Source of the DNA: Lates calcarifer
Taxonomy: Eukaryota; Chordata; Actinopteri; Centropomidae
Length of the DNA: 64,000 bases
Reading direction: 5' to 3'
Assembly: GCF_001640805.2 (NCBI RefSeq)
Contig: NC_066833.1
Coordinates: forward strand, 2,110,791 to 2,174,790
The notes under the pieces are model-generated. The model ran no database searches. It saw only the letters and a list, made by a program, of their open reading frames with translations, and had not been told where the DNA came from. Position numbers and translations under genes: made by a program. The number at the start of each line of letters is the position of its first letter. Positions within the stretch are counted from its first letter, which is position 1. Positions 13,396-26,600 of this stretch are shown in pieces.

Positions 13396-16300
13396 ACACA
13401 CACAAACATCAGCTTTAGTTATCTCTGAGGTTGTAGACGAGATTAGACTCGGCCTTTCTGACAAACGGTATGGGCCTGAATATATGATTGTAGATACTTT
13501 ACGTAATGAATCCACAGCAGGCTGTTTGTAGTCTTAATGTTGCCAGACTGGTGAGTTTCTCCTCTGAGTCTTTCAGAGTAGGTCAGCACTAAACGTTTTT
13601 ATGAAGCCTCATTTAACCTGCATGAGTTTCCCGTGGCTCATTTAACATGTTTCTCTGCCAAAAAGGAAATAAATTCCTGACATCTAAAGAGTTGTCTGAT
13701 GTCTTAACTGCAGAGACACACAGGGGACTGAATCATCTGTCCACCGTCCACTGTCACCGACCGTCATACTGACGAGCTCCGAGTCTGAAAATGCTGCTGT
13801 GGAAAATCATGCGTGAACCAGCTGCAGAAATGTGTCGAATGTTTCACTTTACAAGAAAACGAGCTCCATCTTCTTGGATTAATGACAGCTCAGGAAACAT
13901 TCCCAACAGGTGTTAGAGAAGAGCAGTCAATTCAGTAAGAATGACTTTTGGGTTGCCAGGTTGTGGAAAATCCTCCTCCAGTGTAACACCTGCAGCCTTT
14001 TTCCAGAGGGTCAGTGGTTGGACAGTCCATTGGAGAGGTCTCCCTGATGAATTAAAGAGTGAGAAGAAGCGTCTGCAGGAGGATGATTTTGCACAACCTG
14101 GCAACGCAACAGCTGCTCTTATTAACGACTTGTAACCAATCTATAAGGGATTAATCAGCCATTAATATATCCATTTCTCCTTTAAATGTCTAGAAGAGTT
14201 AAAATACTGCTGCCGAATTTTTACACACCAACAAACATTCACGTGGCTGAAACCGCCGACATGTTTCCCATCACACAGAACAATGCAGCTGTTGTTGTTA
14301 TTTTCAGAGGAGGTTTGTAATTGTTAGCAGCCGAGTGATTCAGCGTTTCTGTTCATGTGAACTTCATTCCTCATTAGAACTAAAATACCTGGAAATAAAA
14401 GCCGTTTATAATTGTGCTCAGCTGCAGACGCTGAGCTTTGACTTCATAAAAAACAGACTGTTTAATGTTATAGTCGATGCAGAGGCCTGTAGACATGCAT
14501 GTCGATGACCAAGTTATATATCAAATAGATTAGTCAAGTGAGTAAATGAGGATTAAATCACCTATTTTCATTGACATAGCTTAAGCATAAAATGTGAAAA
14601 CATAGATGTACTGCTGTGACATTAACCACTTTTTTTAAAATCCATGAAACAGACATCTGAATTTCCACTGCATCTTCACAGGTGAGCTCAGGCTGCAGGC
14701 AGGTATAACCAAAAAGCCCAACATGGACAGTATTTCATCAACTACTTCAACGTTTTGAAAAACACGTCAGATGAGACGACTGATGCTTCATATTTAACGC
14801 ACAGACGTGCGTTAAATATGAAGCTTAAGCCAGCAGCCAGTTAGCTTAGCTTAGCATAGTAATTGGAAACAGCTAGCCTGGCTGTGTCCACAGGTAAACA
14901 AACCCACCTACCAACACCTGGAAAACTTACTAATTAGCACATTATATGTGTCTTGGAAGTTACAAAGGAGCAGACGTCACTTCTGACTGGGAACTTATGA
15001 TGGCCACGGTCACGCATTTTATAAATGAAACAACTGAAAAAATAACAGAGTGGTGCAGGAAGTAAGTTAGCATGTTAGCACAGCTAGTTCAGAAACTTTA
15101 GTTGGTCACAGTTTATTTTCTGGAATAATCCTAAACCTAATGAGAAATTCCCATTGGCTTTTTGTGGAGGAACCAGGCTGATGCTAACTTCAGGACTGGA
15201 CTACAGAAACACATCATCCCTGCACCACTCTATCGGCCAATCAACTGATTATAACAAATAATTGCTGGTTATAGATTTCTTGTGTAGTATTCCTTTAATC
15301 TGTGTCTGTGTTTGTCCTTCGATGTAAAAAACACACTGTGTAATTCCTGTCTGTTCCAAACACTATAAATAAACCTGACTTTGCTGGATGTGTGTGAGTG
15401 TGTGTGCTCATGTGATTCAACATTCAACTCTCAGCTCGTCAGACAAACACTAAGACAAACAGCAGCAGGCTGACGTGTGGGTTTGTGGACAGAAACCATT
15501 CAGGCAGTCGTATCCTGCAGACCGCCAATGATGCATCACTGAGGAGCCCATCAATTCTGACCAAGCAATCATTACAGACACTTCCTGACAGACTCTCATG
15601 ATTAAAACCACTTGTAGGCGGTAACGATGTCGGCCATGATGGAGGGAGGGCCAACACCAGAGAGCATTCCTCTGGTTACGGGACAAAAATATATCCTGGC
15701 TTATATTAAATACAAAAACATGACAACTCCTGCTACAAAGTCACTGAGGACAAATCTGAATTTAACCCAAAGAGCTCTGTCAGAAAGTCACAGTAGAATA
15801 CTAGTCAACATCAGCATGCTAACATGTTTACAACCTTCAGCTTTATTATTATATCAGGCAGAGAGACACAGAGATGCACCAGTCCAAATAAAGACTCTGG
15901 ACTAGTGTTGGTCCATCATGTGACTGTTCCCCTCAAGATACAAGACATCAGTGTTTTCCAACCCTGTTTTCCATCCAAGAATGTCTTTAAAGACTACTGG
16001 CAGATGAAAGAGTGAAAGAGTGAAAGATTTTGGATCGGTGCATTAATTTCCTGGGATCACAAGTGGCTCATGGACTTGGTGGATATAGGTTGGCTAGAAT
16101 GCCAAAGCATCTCTGTAGATCTGCTTTAAATATGATTGTGATCATCATCACTGCTACTTAAATGTGAACCGAGAAGAAAAACATCAGCAATGATCTCTTC
16201 ACTTGTGGATCTGATCTGAGTGTAGTCTATTCTGTACTGCAATCTGATGTACATCTGATGATGGTTGACATATTTTGTTCGGGACCAATCAGCCAACTGA

Positions 16301-19300
16301 CTGACTGACTGCACTACTGTGGCTTAAAACATACAAGATGTACCTACTTCCTGTTGTCATCACCTACGTGTGCTTCGTCTCTCTATACTCTGATTGGTTT
16401 ATAGATGGGCGAGCATCTTAAATCTTCATCCTCTTGTATGTTTCTACATTTTTATGTGGTTTTTCAAGTTGACTTTTGATTTTCTTGTTGCACCATTACA
16501 TTTAAATATTTTATCTTCTCCTTTCCGTTATTTTTCTTCTTCTTTTGTTTCATGGTTGACGAGTCTCAGCTTCCTGTAATAGGTCTGAAAATCTGAACCA
16601 ATTCAAAGAAGTGTTTTCTCACTGGAAATGAACCGAACCATGGATCAGTTTGATCTGAACCTTGACCACCTCTTTTCGTCGAACCACATTTTTGTTCTGA
16701 GGAACATTTCACTCCTGCTGTTTTGGTTGAGACCAAACTGAAAAGTCCAGAGGTTCTGGATCAAACGAGGCAGGCGTGAAAGCAGCCTGATACTGGTTGT
16801 GATGATAGTATGAGAATATATGCAACCTCAGCTCTGACACAAAGGTAAAGTCTACATTTGGAAAACTAACAGTGACAATAATTCTATTAACTGTTTATCC
16901 AACGACTTGTTAACTCACTATGGTAAGGTATAAAATAATGTCAATAAGTGAAGGAAGACAGAGAAGCTGCTCTGTATTACTCTTACTCTTTGTTATACTT
17001 GTTTTGATCATTGATGTAACCAAAGCATCTTGCTGCCACTGTGATGTTTCTGGCTTTGAGGAACTTTTTTCCAACGGCTCTGCAGATAAAATCATCAGAT
17101 TTGAGTCTGAATCTCCAACATTAGACTCCCGCCACCCTGAGCTTGGCCGACCTTTAAAAACCACTAAAACAGTCACGGTGGTCTTATCTCAGAGACTCTC
17201 TGGTGCTGGAATACAGTCTGCACAAGATCAACAAATATTAAATCAAAAACAACATCCCCTCCCTTTGTTGGGGCTGCCGTCCAGTCTGCCAGCTCCAAGC
17301 CTCCCTGTCGCTGTGGCATCGAGCTGTCCGGCCAGATCAAAGCTCATCAATCCATCCAGGAGATACTCATAATAGCAAGGGACAAGCATATGCCACAGTA
17401 GGAAAACACAGCCATAAATCCAGACAGACTGGAGGAGTTGAAGCGCAGGGGGGAACGTTGGATGAATCATTCAGGAAACAGTCTGCAGTCGTTCATCATC
17501 CTGATTGGACATCAGCGGGCCTGACATCATGTGCTCCAGTCTGTTTATCAAAGACCCTCCGCCATGTTGGAACGGTGACAACAAAGAAACAGTTTCTATG
17601 TTTCTGTCTCCGTCACAGACATTAAAAACATCTCAATCCCTTTTAGCTTTTCTATCTGTTTTGAACTGAAATATAATTTCAGCTTTTTACTTCAGTAAAG
17701 TATCTGATTACTTCTTCCACCACTGAGAGTCACACAGTAACACAGACACACTAACAGATGGAGGCAGTGGTATTCCAGCAGCTCCTGGTTAAATCCCTGT
17801 TTTTGTCAGTAGGAGTCTAATATAGTGATGTTTCTGGTTAAACTAAAAGGATCTTCCTCTTTAATAAAAAGCTCTGTCTCCTATCATAATATGTTGTCAG
17901 ACACTTGTCAGAGACAAAAACTAGAACTTTAGTGGACGTCCATTGAAGTGGACAATCATTTACACCCAAAAAACAAGGACAAATACATCCCAGGTTCAAA
18001 AATACCAGAGTTATCCTTTAAGTTTTATTGGTTGTGTGCTGGTCACACCATTCTCAGCCTCAGACAGACAGATGAGCTCCAGAGGCTTGTGGTTGCAAGT
18101 GATCTGTGTGTCACTGCTTTATTTCAGACCTTTGGGAACTGGAGGTCGCTTTTCGGTCACACTGAGGGTTACATATATTTTTGGGGACTGGGATGGGTGT
18201 GGCAGTGTATACAGAGGACTCTGTGGTCGCAAACGCACCTCCCCATCTTGTATTTAGAGGACTGTTCCATCTCTGCTTTTAATTGCAAATCAGATGCTAA
18301 CCACATTCGACTTTTCAATAAGACTCAATAAAAGGAACAACAGTGCCTAAAATTATCATCTTGTAGTGCACAACCCTCTTCTGGAAGATACAGACATAAG
18401 GTGGGACCATGAGAAAACTCAAATTATAAGGGTTTGTTTGATCTAAATTCTACCCAAAGAGAACATAAATGATAGTTTGATCTAAATTACAAGGTAAACA
18501 AAAGGTTTTCTAACCTTTGGGACGTGGTAAGAACTGTCTGTGCTGTCTAAAACCATCCAGATAACACACTCATTCAGAATCAGTCGGGCTAAACTTGACT
18601 CCTAGAAAAATGCATTTCTTTCAGAAACTCACCTTCTGGCAGGACACAGAGGAGGTTTCGGCGTACATTTAGTTCTCGCAGAGCTTTGAGTCTGCCGATG
18701 TGACGAGGAAGAGCCGTGATCTCATTGCAGCTGATGTCCTGCAGAGGGAAAAACAACATAACTCCTGTTCACAACTTCTAAAACTCCAGGTTGAATTTCA
18801 CTATATTATAGCCCAATGCAACACCTTTGTTCACATGTGATTCTTTTGAAAATTAAGTTTGGCTGAGCCTGATTAAATACAAGATTCATGTTCCTTGATT
18901 GCTTTGGGCTTCACAGGAGAATGAGAGTGTTACGTAACGGAAGCTGTCATTAACAGAACAATATTTCCTGATTCGGAGCAGGGGTGAATAAGAATATAAA
19001 CGTCTGTTAACAGTGTATGTCACTTCATGTTGGGACATCAATATCTACCATTGGGGAGGTTAGTCTGTTGTTGGCTAACCTGGTGACAAAACAAGAAACT
19101 TCACCACTTTAATGTAGAAAACCTGTTAATCCAGTCCTGTAACAGCCAAATACACTCAGCATTTAAAGGGAGAGATTTTTTGGTTTAAACACTCCTACTA
19201 AATCTCTGACTGGTGACACTGTATCAGCATCTTGTCCAACCCTATCTGGTGTTAAGCATCATTACATGTGACAAGAAAAGCTGTTTGAAAATTCAATTTG

Positions 19301-22300
19301 AACCATGTGTGCTACATTTAAGACTTGTTATTCTCTGCACATAGGATTTTTTTTTTAGGAAAGTCTTTAACAAAGGATGAAGAGTACAAATAAATCACTA
19401 GTACTGATCAAGGTGAAAGTTGGGTTGTAAAAATACAATTTTCAGTGCAAATATTTTGTGGTTTCTTTGTTTTAATGTCTTTGTCTGCAGATTCTCAGCC
19501 TGTTTTCTGTAAATTAATTAAGTGATTTTTGGTTTAAAGTTGTATAAAACAAGAAAACATTGAGAACTAGCCACACTATAGGCAAACTTACTGCATGAGG
19601 GCCTGTTACTGTGGTGGTAAACTCACCCAGGAAACAGCCTCACTTACAGGCAGGGCTTTCACATCAAGGACCATCAAGGAAAAGTCCCTTTCAAAATGTA
19701 ATGTGATGTAATGTGACGGAGGAATGCACAGTGTAACCAGCAAATTTGCATTATATTCACATTAATTCCCATATATTCCTTTTATTCCCCATGGAAAATT
19801 CCCAACTTTGAAATTTCACAGAATTTTGCAACCCTCTAATAAGTGTCTGTCAGCTGTGAGGAGGTCTACTTCAGATTAGAAGCAGCAGCTGCGAGCTAAG
19901 CTAACAGCTCCACAACACTGGTGGTGAGGCTCAGAAACACCAGCGGCCATCTTTGAGTTCAGCTGAAGCCTGTCACTCTGGTGGTGAAAGTACTCTAACT
20001 AGTTACTTCTCTCAGTAGTTACTTAATTTAATATTTGTAACATACCAAGTTACTTTTGAAGTAGTTACCGAGCGCTGGTTACTGCGCTGATTCACTGTGA
20101 TTTGTTTACTTCCACCTTCAACATGGATTCATCTTTACACCCAGTGACACACATGTACACAAACACAGACATATGACAGCTCTAACACACACACAGACAC
20201 ACACAGTGACACAGAATCAACAGTCTTACCAGCTCCATGAGGCTGTGCAGCTGTCTGATGGCCTCTGGCAGGCTGACCAGCTTGTTGTTGCTGGCGTTGA
20301 GGACTCTCAGAGGTAAACCACACAGACAGGCCGGCAGAGAGCCCAGCTGGTTACGACTGTAACACAAACACAAACACACACTCATTCGTCATGTGACTTT
20401 GTTTATAAGGCATTATTCATACAGGAAATGAAGCTCAATGAAAACAATTACAAAGCCACTTGTCATCAGGATACAGGTTCAAAATCAGTTGTCTTTAAAC
20501 AACAAACAATGAAACCAGACAACAGTAATATAATCATAATAACAGTAATAGTAATGAGAATTTAAAAGACAGAAGTGTAAAAGAACCAGAGAGCAGAGGC
20601 CCATCTAAAGACTGTATGAATATTTTAACACCACATCTTCCAGCGCAGCATTAAAGTTACATGTGGAGACACGACACAGTAAATGTGTTCTGTAAAATCA
20701 TGTCACATTCACACTCCAGTGTTTTACTGCTGCAGGTTTACAGACAACACAAAGCCCCATGAGAAAAACACTGTTCTTTTTCCTCCATGTACGTAAACAC
20801 ACACATTCACCCAGTATGTTGAATATTTATGCTGAAAATGTTAAATTTGATATTAAAGAAACAGAGAGCTGTAAGAAAAGAACACTGCAGCTAAAACAGA
20901 GGAGACAGACAGGACTCAGCTTTTACTCTTCAAATGTCAAAAAGGTGTCTTCAAGACATTCATTGTTATCTTTTTTTATCTTGAACTACATAACACAGCT
21001 GCACAGTGCACAACTTAAACTACAAGCTTCAAACTGGACAGCTGCTGTGGCTGAAACTGAACTGGCTCAGTCTCGACCCTGATCCTGTGGGTGGGCTCAG
21101 GATACAGGACTTCTGCTTAGGGCTGCATGACTCTGGATAAAATCAGGGTTTTTGTTTTAGGATTGAGACCAAATGTCACCAGAGCAGCAAATATGACGGT
21201 GCCTGATGTAGGACAGGTGTAATGTAGCGTGATGCTGGAACACCTGCTGTGAAAAGCACCTCCCTGAGGTTCAGGCACGAGGAGTGATGATTGGTTAGAG
21301 TTAGAGTTAACCTCTGAGCATTTGCCTGCAGGTTTGATTTCTCCTGCTGTTTGGGATCAGTTGGACCTGATTAGTTTAAAAACTAAATCATGTCTTTGAA
21401 CAGGAAGTGATGATGTCTTAACAAAATAAAGTCACCAGTGTATAAAACAACATTTCACTGTAACTCTGAACATTTTCCTTTCATCCAGACTCCAAACTGT
21501 GACGGTCCATTCAGTGTGTAGGAACAGAGTCTCAGCTGTTGGCCTGTGTGAATCTCTGCTAACGTTTGCTAACATCAGCTCTCACTCTGTCTGTCTCTCA
21601 GTGACCTGATGAAGAGACATTCAGTCTGAATGGTGACGTCCTGTCGTCATATGAAAACAACAAATGTCACTGAGCAGAAAGAAACAAGCTTCAACAGAAA
21701 CTCTGATCCGGTTTTGTTCCTCTGAGACTTTGATCTTGATCTCAGCTGTAGAATGCACAGACTGACACCATCTTGTTTTTACACTCTTGAGTGTGTTGTG
21801 AAACTAGACTGCACAAAAAAGTGTCAACGATCACAACAGGTCTGAGTTTAGAGAAATGCAGAACAAAGTAAAATGTAGCGTCCCCTATGAGGACGCAGTC
21901 TCAGGAGGCTTCATGTCAGGGTGCTTATTACAACACATCAACTTTCACTCCTGCTTTTAGCTTGAATGCAACAGCTTCATGACTCTGACACTGAACATGA
22001 AAACTTCAGTGTCCTGTCTCTGTCTTATACAACCTGTGAGTGAGTACGATGAGACACTGTCCTTTATTTTCCTCACAGCTGCTTTCTGCTGCTCTGCATC
22101 ACCTGGTGTTAACGCAGCATTTGTTGAGGGGGAAGGGAGGAGCGCTTGTTTTGATGCAGCCGATGTCCCTAATAAGAGCTTTCATTTTCAAATCACTGTA
22201 GATAGTGGAGAGATGTTTTTAATAGGATTAATGGTGCAGCCCTCCTACAGCTAGGCTCAGTGATGACGTCAGTGTTGTCAAAGGTCTGTTGAGTTTCTGC

Positions 22301-23589
22301 TGTACGACTGCAAGAAAAAGAACTTTTACTTTCAGTACTAAAGTTGCAAATATTTTATCTGAGTTCATCAGATGTCTGCAGCCTGTGAGCTAAACTAAAG
22401 TTAGCCTTTTCCTGTTAACTCATCAGCTCAGCTGCATGTAAACACCTCACGCTCGATGCTTCCTCTGTGAGAGCTGCACTTCTGCTTTGAGTAAGAACTT
22501 TGCACCAATGCAGCCGCATGTGGCAGAAGAAGGGCAGGGTGTAAAATATCTTTATTAGTAATGATAATATTAACACATGTCAGTTCTCCTTTAGGAGAGC
22601 TCTTTAGTTAGTCACAACTGCTTTGTCCTGAGCCACTCATTGACCACCATGATGTATCAAAGTCCCTCTGGGAAAGTCTCTCCACTCTGCAGCCATCTTA
22701 GCAACATCCTCGCGCAGATTTCCCACCTAAAAAAGCTCCTATCTAAATGACTGGGGAGAGAGCCATAACTTCATATGCATGAAGACTACATGTACAGAAT
22801 CACCAGTCAAATCTGAAACTAAGTTTTAACATGCTTATATCCACAGGTTATATTTCTACTAAGCATGTGGAAGGTTTCCTGACTCCAGCCTCTTTTACGG
22901 CTCAGTCCAGAGCGACGTCAGCTCGTCCAATCAGAGCTGTTGGACAAATGTGAGAGTTAGTGTCTGATGTTTGAATAAATGCAGCTGAGGCCTCACTCCT
23001 CCTCTATGCTAAAGGCAGTTTGCACCCACTGCCTCCATCAGTTAAACCTGTAGTGAAACTCAACTGTGCTCAGGCGTCAGTGCAACAACACGATTGGCTT
23101 TCAGGGGAGGGGGCGGGACACGTGTCAGAGAACCTCCATCTTTGGTGTTATGGACTAATCTATCCAAGATCCTCTCAGTGCTTTGTCTCCTCCCTCAGAA
23201 CGTCTCTGGATGTATCCACCCTGGCTTCTTTGTTGGTCTGCACTCCTGACTGTGATTACAGTCTCACTTTTTATCTTCACTAAAAGCTCGATGATAAGTT
23301 CACATCAGTTTATTGATCCGTGTCCAGACAGTTCTTCTTGGGTGAAAAGTCTCTTTAATGTCACCTCTTTATGTCTGTGGTCGCATGAATAAGTCTGACT
23401 GAGAAACACCACACAGTCTTTAATCTCTGACCAGGAAAACACACACACAGCCTCACGTGTGACGCACAACACACAAACACACACTTCTACCACAAGACTG
23501 TGAAACTCCCTGTGACTCAGCTCTGAAAATAACACTCAGGAAATATATGTGAGTTTATCCAGCTGTTCTCCCTCTCTCCCTCTCTCTCT

Positions 23590-23637
<48 letters not shown>

Positions 23638-26600
23638 GACAATGGAAAAAGTAATATTACACTTTAATTCTTTTATGTTGGAGAAGCTTCAGAGATTCAA
23701 CAAGTATGAGTCCTCCCTGTAAACTGTGTGTGTGCTACGAGCAGCAACAACTCAACAACTTAACTTAAAGTTAAAATCTTTTTTTCATATTCATGTTTTC
23801 TTAACAGCTTAGTTTTCTTTTTCTTTCTGCTGGAATTCACATGATCTCTCCTACTCTAATCACACAGTCCTCTTGCTTTGTTATGCATTTCCTACGTTTC
23901 CCAGGAAGCTTTTCAAATGTATCTCAGAGTTAGCTACGAACTTTGACCAGAAAAGGTGTTTAGCAACGTCATTCATGATGTTTCCATCCAAATTTTGCTT
24001 AGATTTGAATATAATTCCAAGAAAACAGGCTAAAGAAAATGTTAATTACTGGATGGGGTCATTAAAAAAGCTCCAGTCCAAGCTCAGAGGATGGAAAACA
24101 TGATTCATGTGTTCATGTGAGGAAGGTTCCAGTGTCTTCATCGCTCCACACAGATCTGATGGCTTCCTCTCTTCACGCGTCTGTTTGATTTCATTTTTGT
24201 GTGATATTCTGCTTCTGGCATTTCTAGTCACGTCTGTGTAGGTTCTCAGTCGTCCAGGTCATGGTAGTCTTAGAGTCGAAGGTAACTGGACTTCTTCTAG
24301 GGTTCTTCAAGACGGTTCATCTCTCATCAGAGAGGCTTCCTCAGCTCTGCAGACTGGTAGGACAGTCACAGGTATTTAACCTCTTGGAGGTGGTCCTGAC
24401 AGTTGTTGACCCACCCTGACATCAGGTCGAGGTGAATGGGGGTTTCAGGATCTCAGGACTGTGTTGTAGGTGGCTGATAGCTGGTGTCGTAGGCCACCAC
24501 CTCTGGTTAACAATGGTCGTTCCAGATGGACATAGACGGCCTCTTCACTCCTCTCTCAGACATCTGTCCTCTCTGTCCAGCATGTGGACAATCGTGTGTA
24601 TATATAATATTCATGGTTTCCAGGGGATGAATCCTGTTGGTGATCGTCTGACTCTTCAGCTTGAACAAACATATGCATGTGTTCTTTCCAACAGGCAAAA
24701 ACCAAATCAAAATGGATCTCTATTTACAGCCCTAACAACAACCTGCTTGTGTTGTGAGAGAAGTGCTGATGAATATGTATACACGTGAAATGATTTGAAC
24801 ACAACTAAAATGAATCATAATGATCGAGCAGAGATCAAACTTCTCTGCTTCAGATGAGACACTGAGCTGTTTGACTTTAAAGACACTAAAAATAACACTG
24901 AGAGGAAGGCAGAGCCTTCTTCCTGTTCTGACAGGATGGAGTGTGTGTGTGTGTGTGTGTTAAAGCTTAAAATCCAAATGTGATTATCCTTTGTTTCTGT
25001 GGCGAGATATAAAGATTGGCTGTCTGCAGTGTTTAGGAATATCACACACACACACACACAGTCTTTTGTGATCATGTGCTTCATGCATTTAAACTGTTCC
25101 CCTGCCTAATCAAACTAATCATTCATTAAATTACTAATGTACTCACTGACAGCCCCGTGACTGGAAACACATCAGTGTGTGTGTTCATGCTGCTGTCAGT
25201 GTGTATCAGATCAATCACAGCTGACTCTTTATCAGGTGACTGCAGGTGTGAGATTGAGCAGCAGAGAGGAAAACATCTGATACATTAAAGAGAAAAACAT
25301 GATGGTTGAAGAAACTGATTTTCTTCTTTTTCTTCTTCATGAGAAGAAATCAGAGACCTGTCAACCTCTGCTATTTATATCCATTTTCCAGACGTTTTAC
25401 TGATTCTTTTAGTTTATTTTCAGACCAAATATTGTTTTCAGTCCGGCTTGGTGAAGTTTTACATATGAAGGTTAACCTGGGTTAATTAGGTTCTGTTCAT
25501 TTGTTCATTTCTTGATTAGCTCTCTAATTAACGAATTAAAAAATGTGAGAAAATAAACAACATAATGTCCCTCAGATGTTTAATTTTCTCAGTCCAACTA
25601 AAAGATTTTCAGTTTTAATATAAAGCAGAGAAAAGCAGATAAAGAAGCTGGAACCAGAGAATTGTTCTGTGTGAAACTGAGACCAGAGAATATTCAGCAT
25701 TTGACTTTAATCACTCACCTCAACAATTAATCACTTCTCTTTGTAACTAGGGTTGCAAAGGGATGGAAACTTTCCAGAAACTTTCCATGGGAATTAACTG
25801 AATTACAGAATTAATACATGTTGTTTTGTCAGAAGCAGACACGCTTTTAAAAATGACATTTTTTCTTTTATTTATTTGTGAGAAGAACTTAAATAAACTT
25901 GAATGTTAAATAAAATAATCTAATATTCCCCATGGTCCCCCCTCCATAAATGATCTGTGCAGGGGAGAAACTGAAGTAACACTTCATTCCCATGGAAAGT
26001 TTCCAACTTTAACAAATTCCTGGAATGGAACTGGAAAATCTATTTGTAACTGTAACTTAACTGTAACTGTAATAAAGTTTATCATTATCGTATCATTATC
26101 ATTATCATTATATAACGTGGCAGAATCAGAAGTGAAGCAGTTTTTATTTTGTTCTTTAAAAACTGGTCTGAGTAGAAACTGTAGAGTCACCTCCTGGTGG
26201 TGGTTTTCCTCCACCTGCCAGCTCAGTGTGTGAACTCTTAAGAAAAAAGCTCAAGTGAATACTTGTGTTAAATGAAGTTCCCTGCAGGTGTTACTGAGAC
26301 ACCATGATGATGAGCTCTGGACAAACTGAAGCAGAAAGTCACAGAGATGACAGAGTGGAGACAGCAGGGAACACCTTGACCTTTAAACACAGCCTGACAC
26401 AGTACGGTGCAGTGTGTGTGTGAAGGTCAGCACCAGCTGTGTGTGACACTCTGCTGTTCACTCTGCAGCATCACACACACACACATACACAGCCATGACC
26501 TCCACCAACAACACAGCAGTGGTGAAAAGAGGACACACACCTGCAGTGAGTCACACAGAGCACCATTATTTTTGCTTTGTCACTCTGATTCAGTCAGAGG

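Larger units (their letters stand above)
13342..18632 (-). other. lrch1 intron 4
   Basis: 5,291 bases. Contains a small MITE (13952-14105), a perfect hairpin (14785-14824), a patch related to the 500-bp repeat family (15060-15150), an unassigned ORF (16920-17372) and a foldback half-element (17688-17901). The rest is ordinary intron. Confidence 0.75.

Noticed and set aside
17948..18331. 127- and 104-codon overlapping ORFs in intron 4
   Set aside because: No domain, biased composition or splice context; consistent with chance.
23873..24103. 76-codon ORF ending KKLQSKLRGWKT, faintly like an L1-type RT segment
   Set aside because: Only a dozen residues are suggestive and no neighbouring RT motifs exist.
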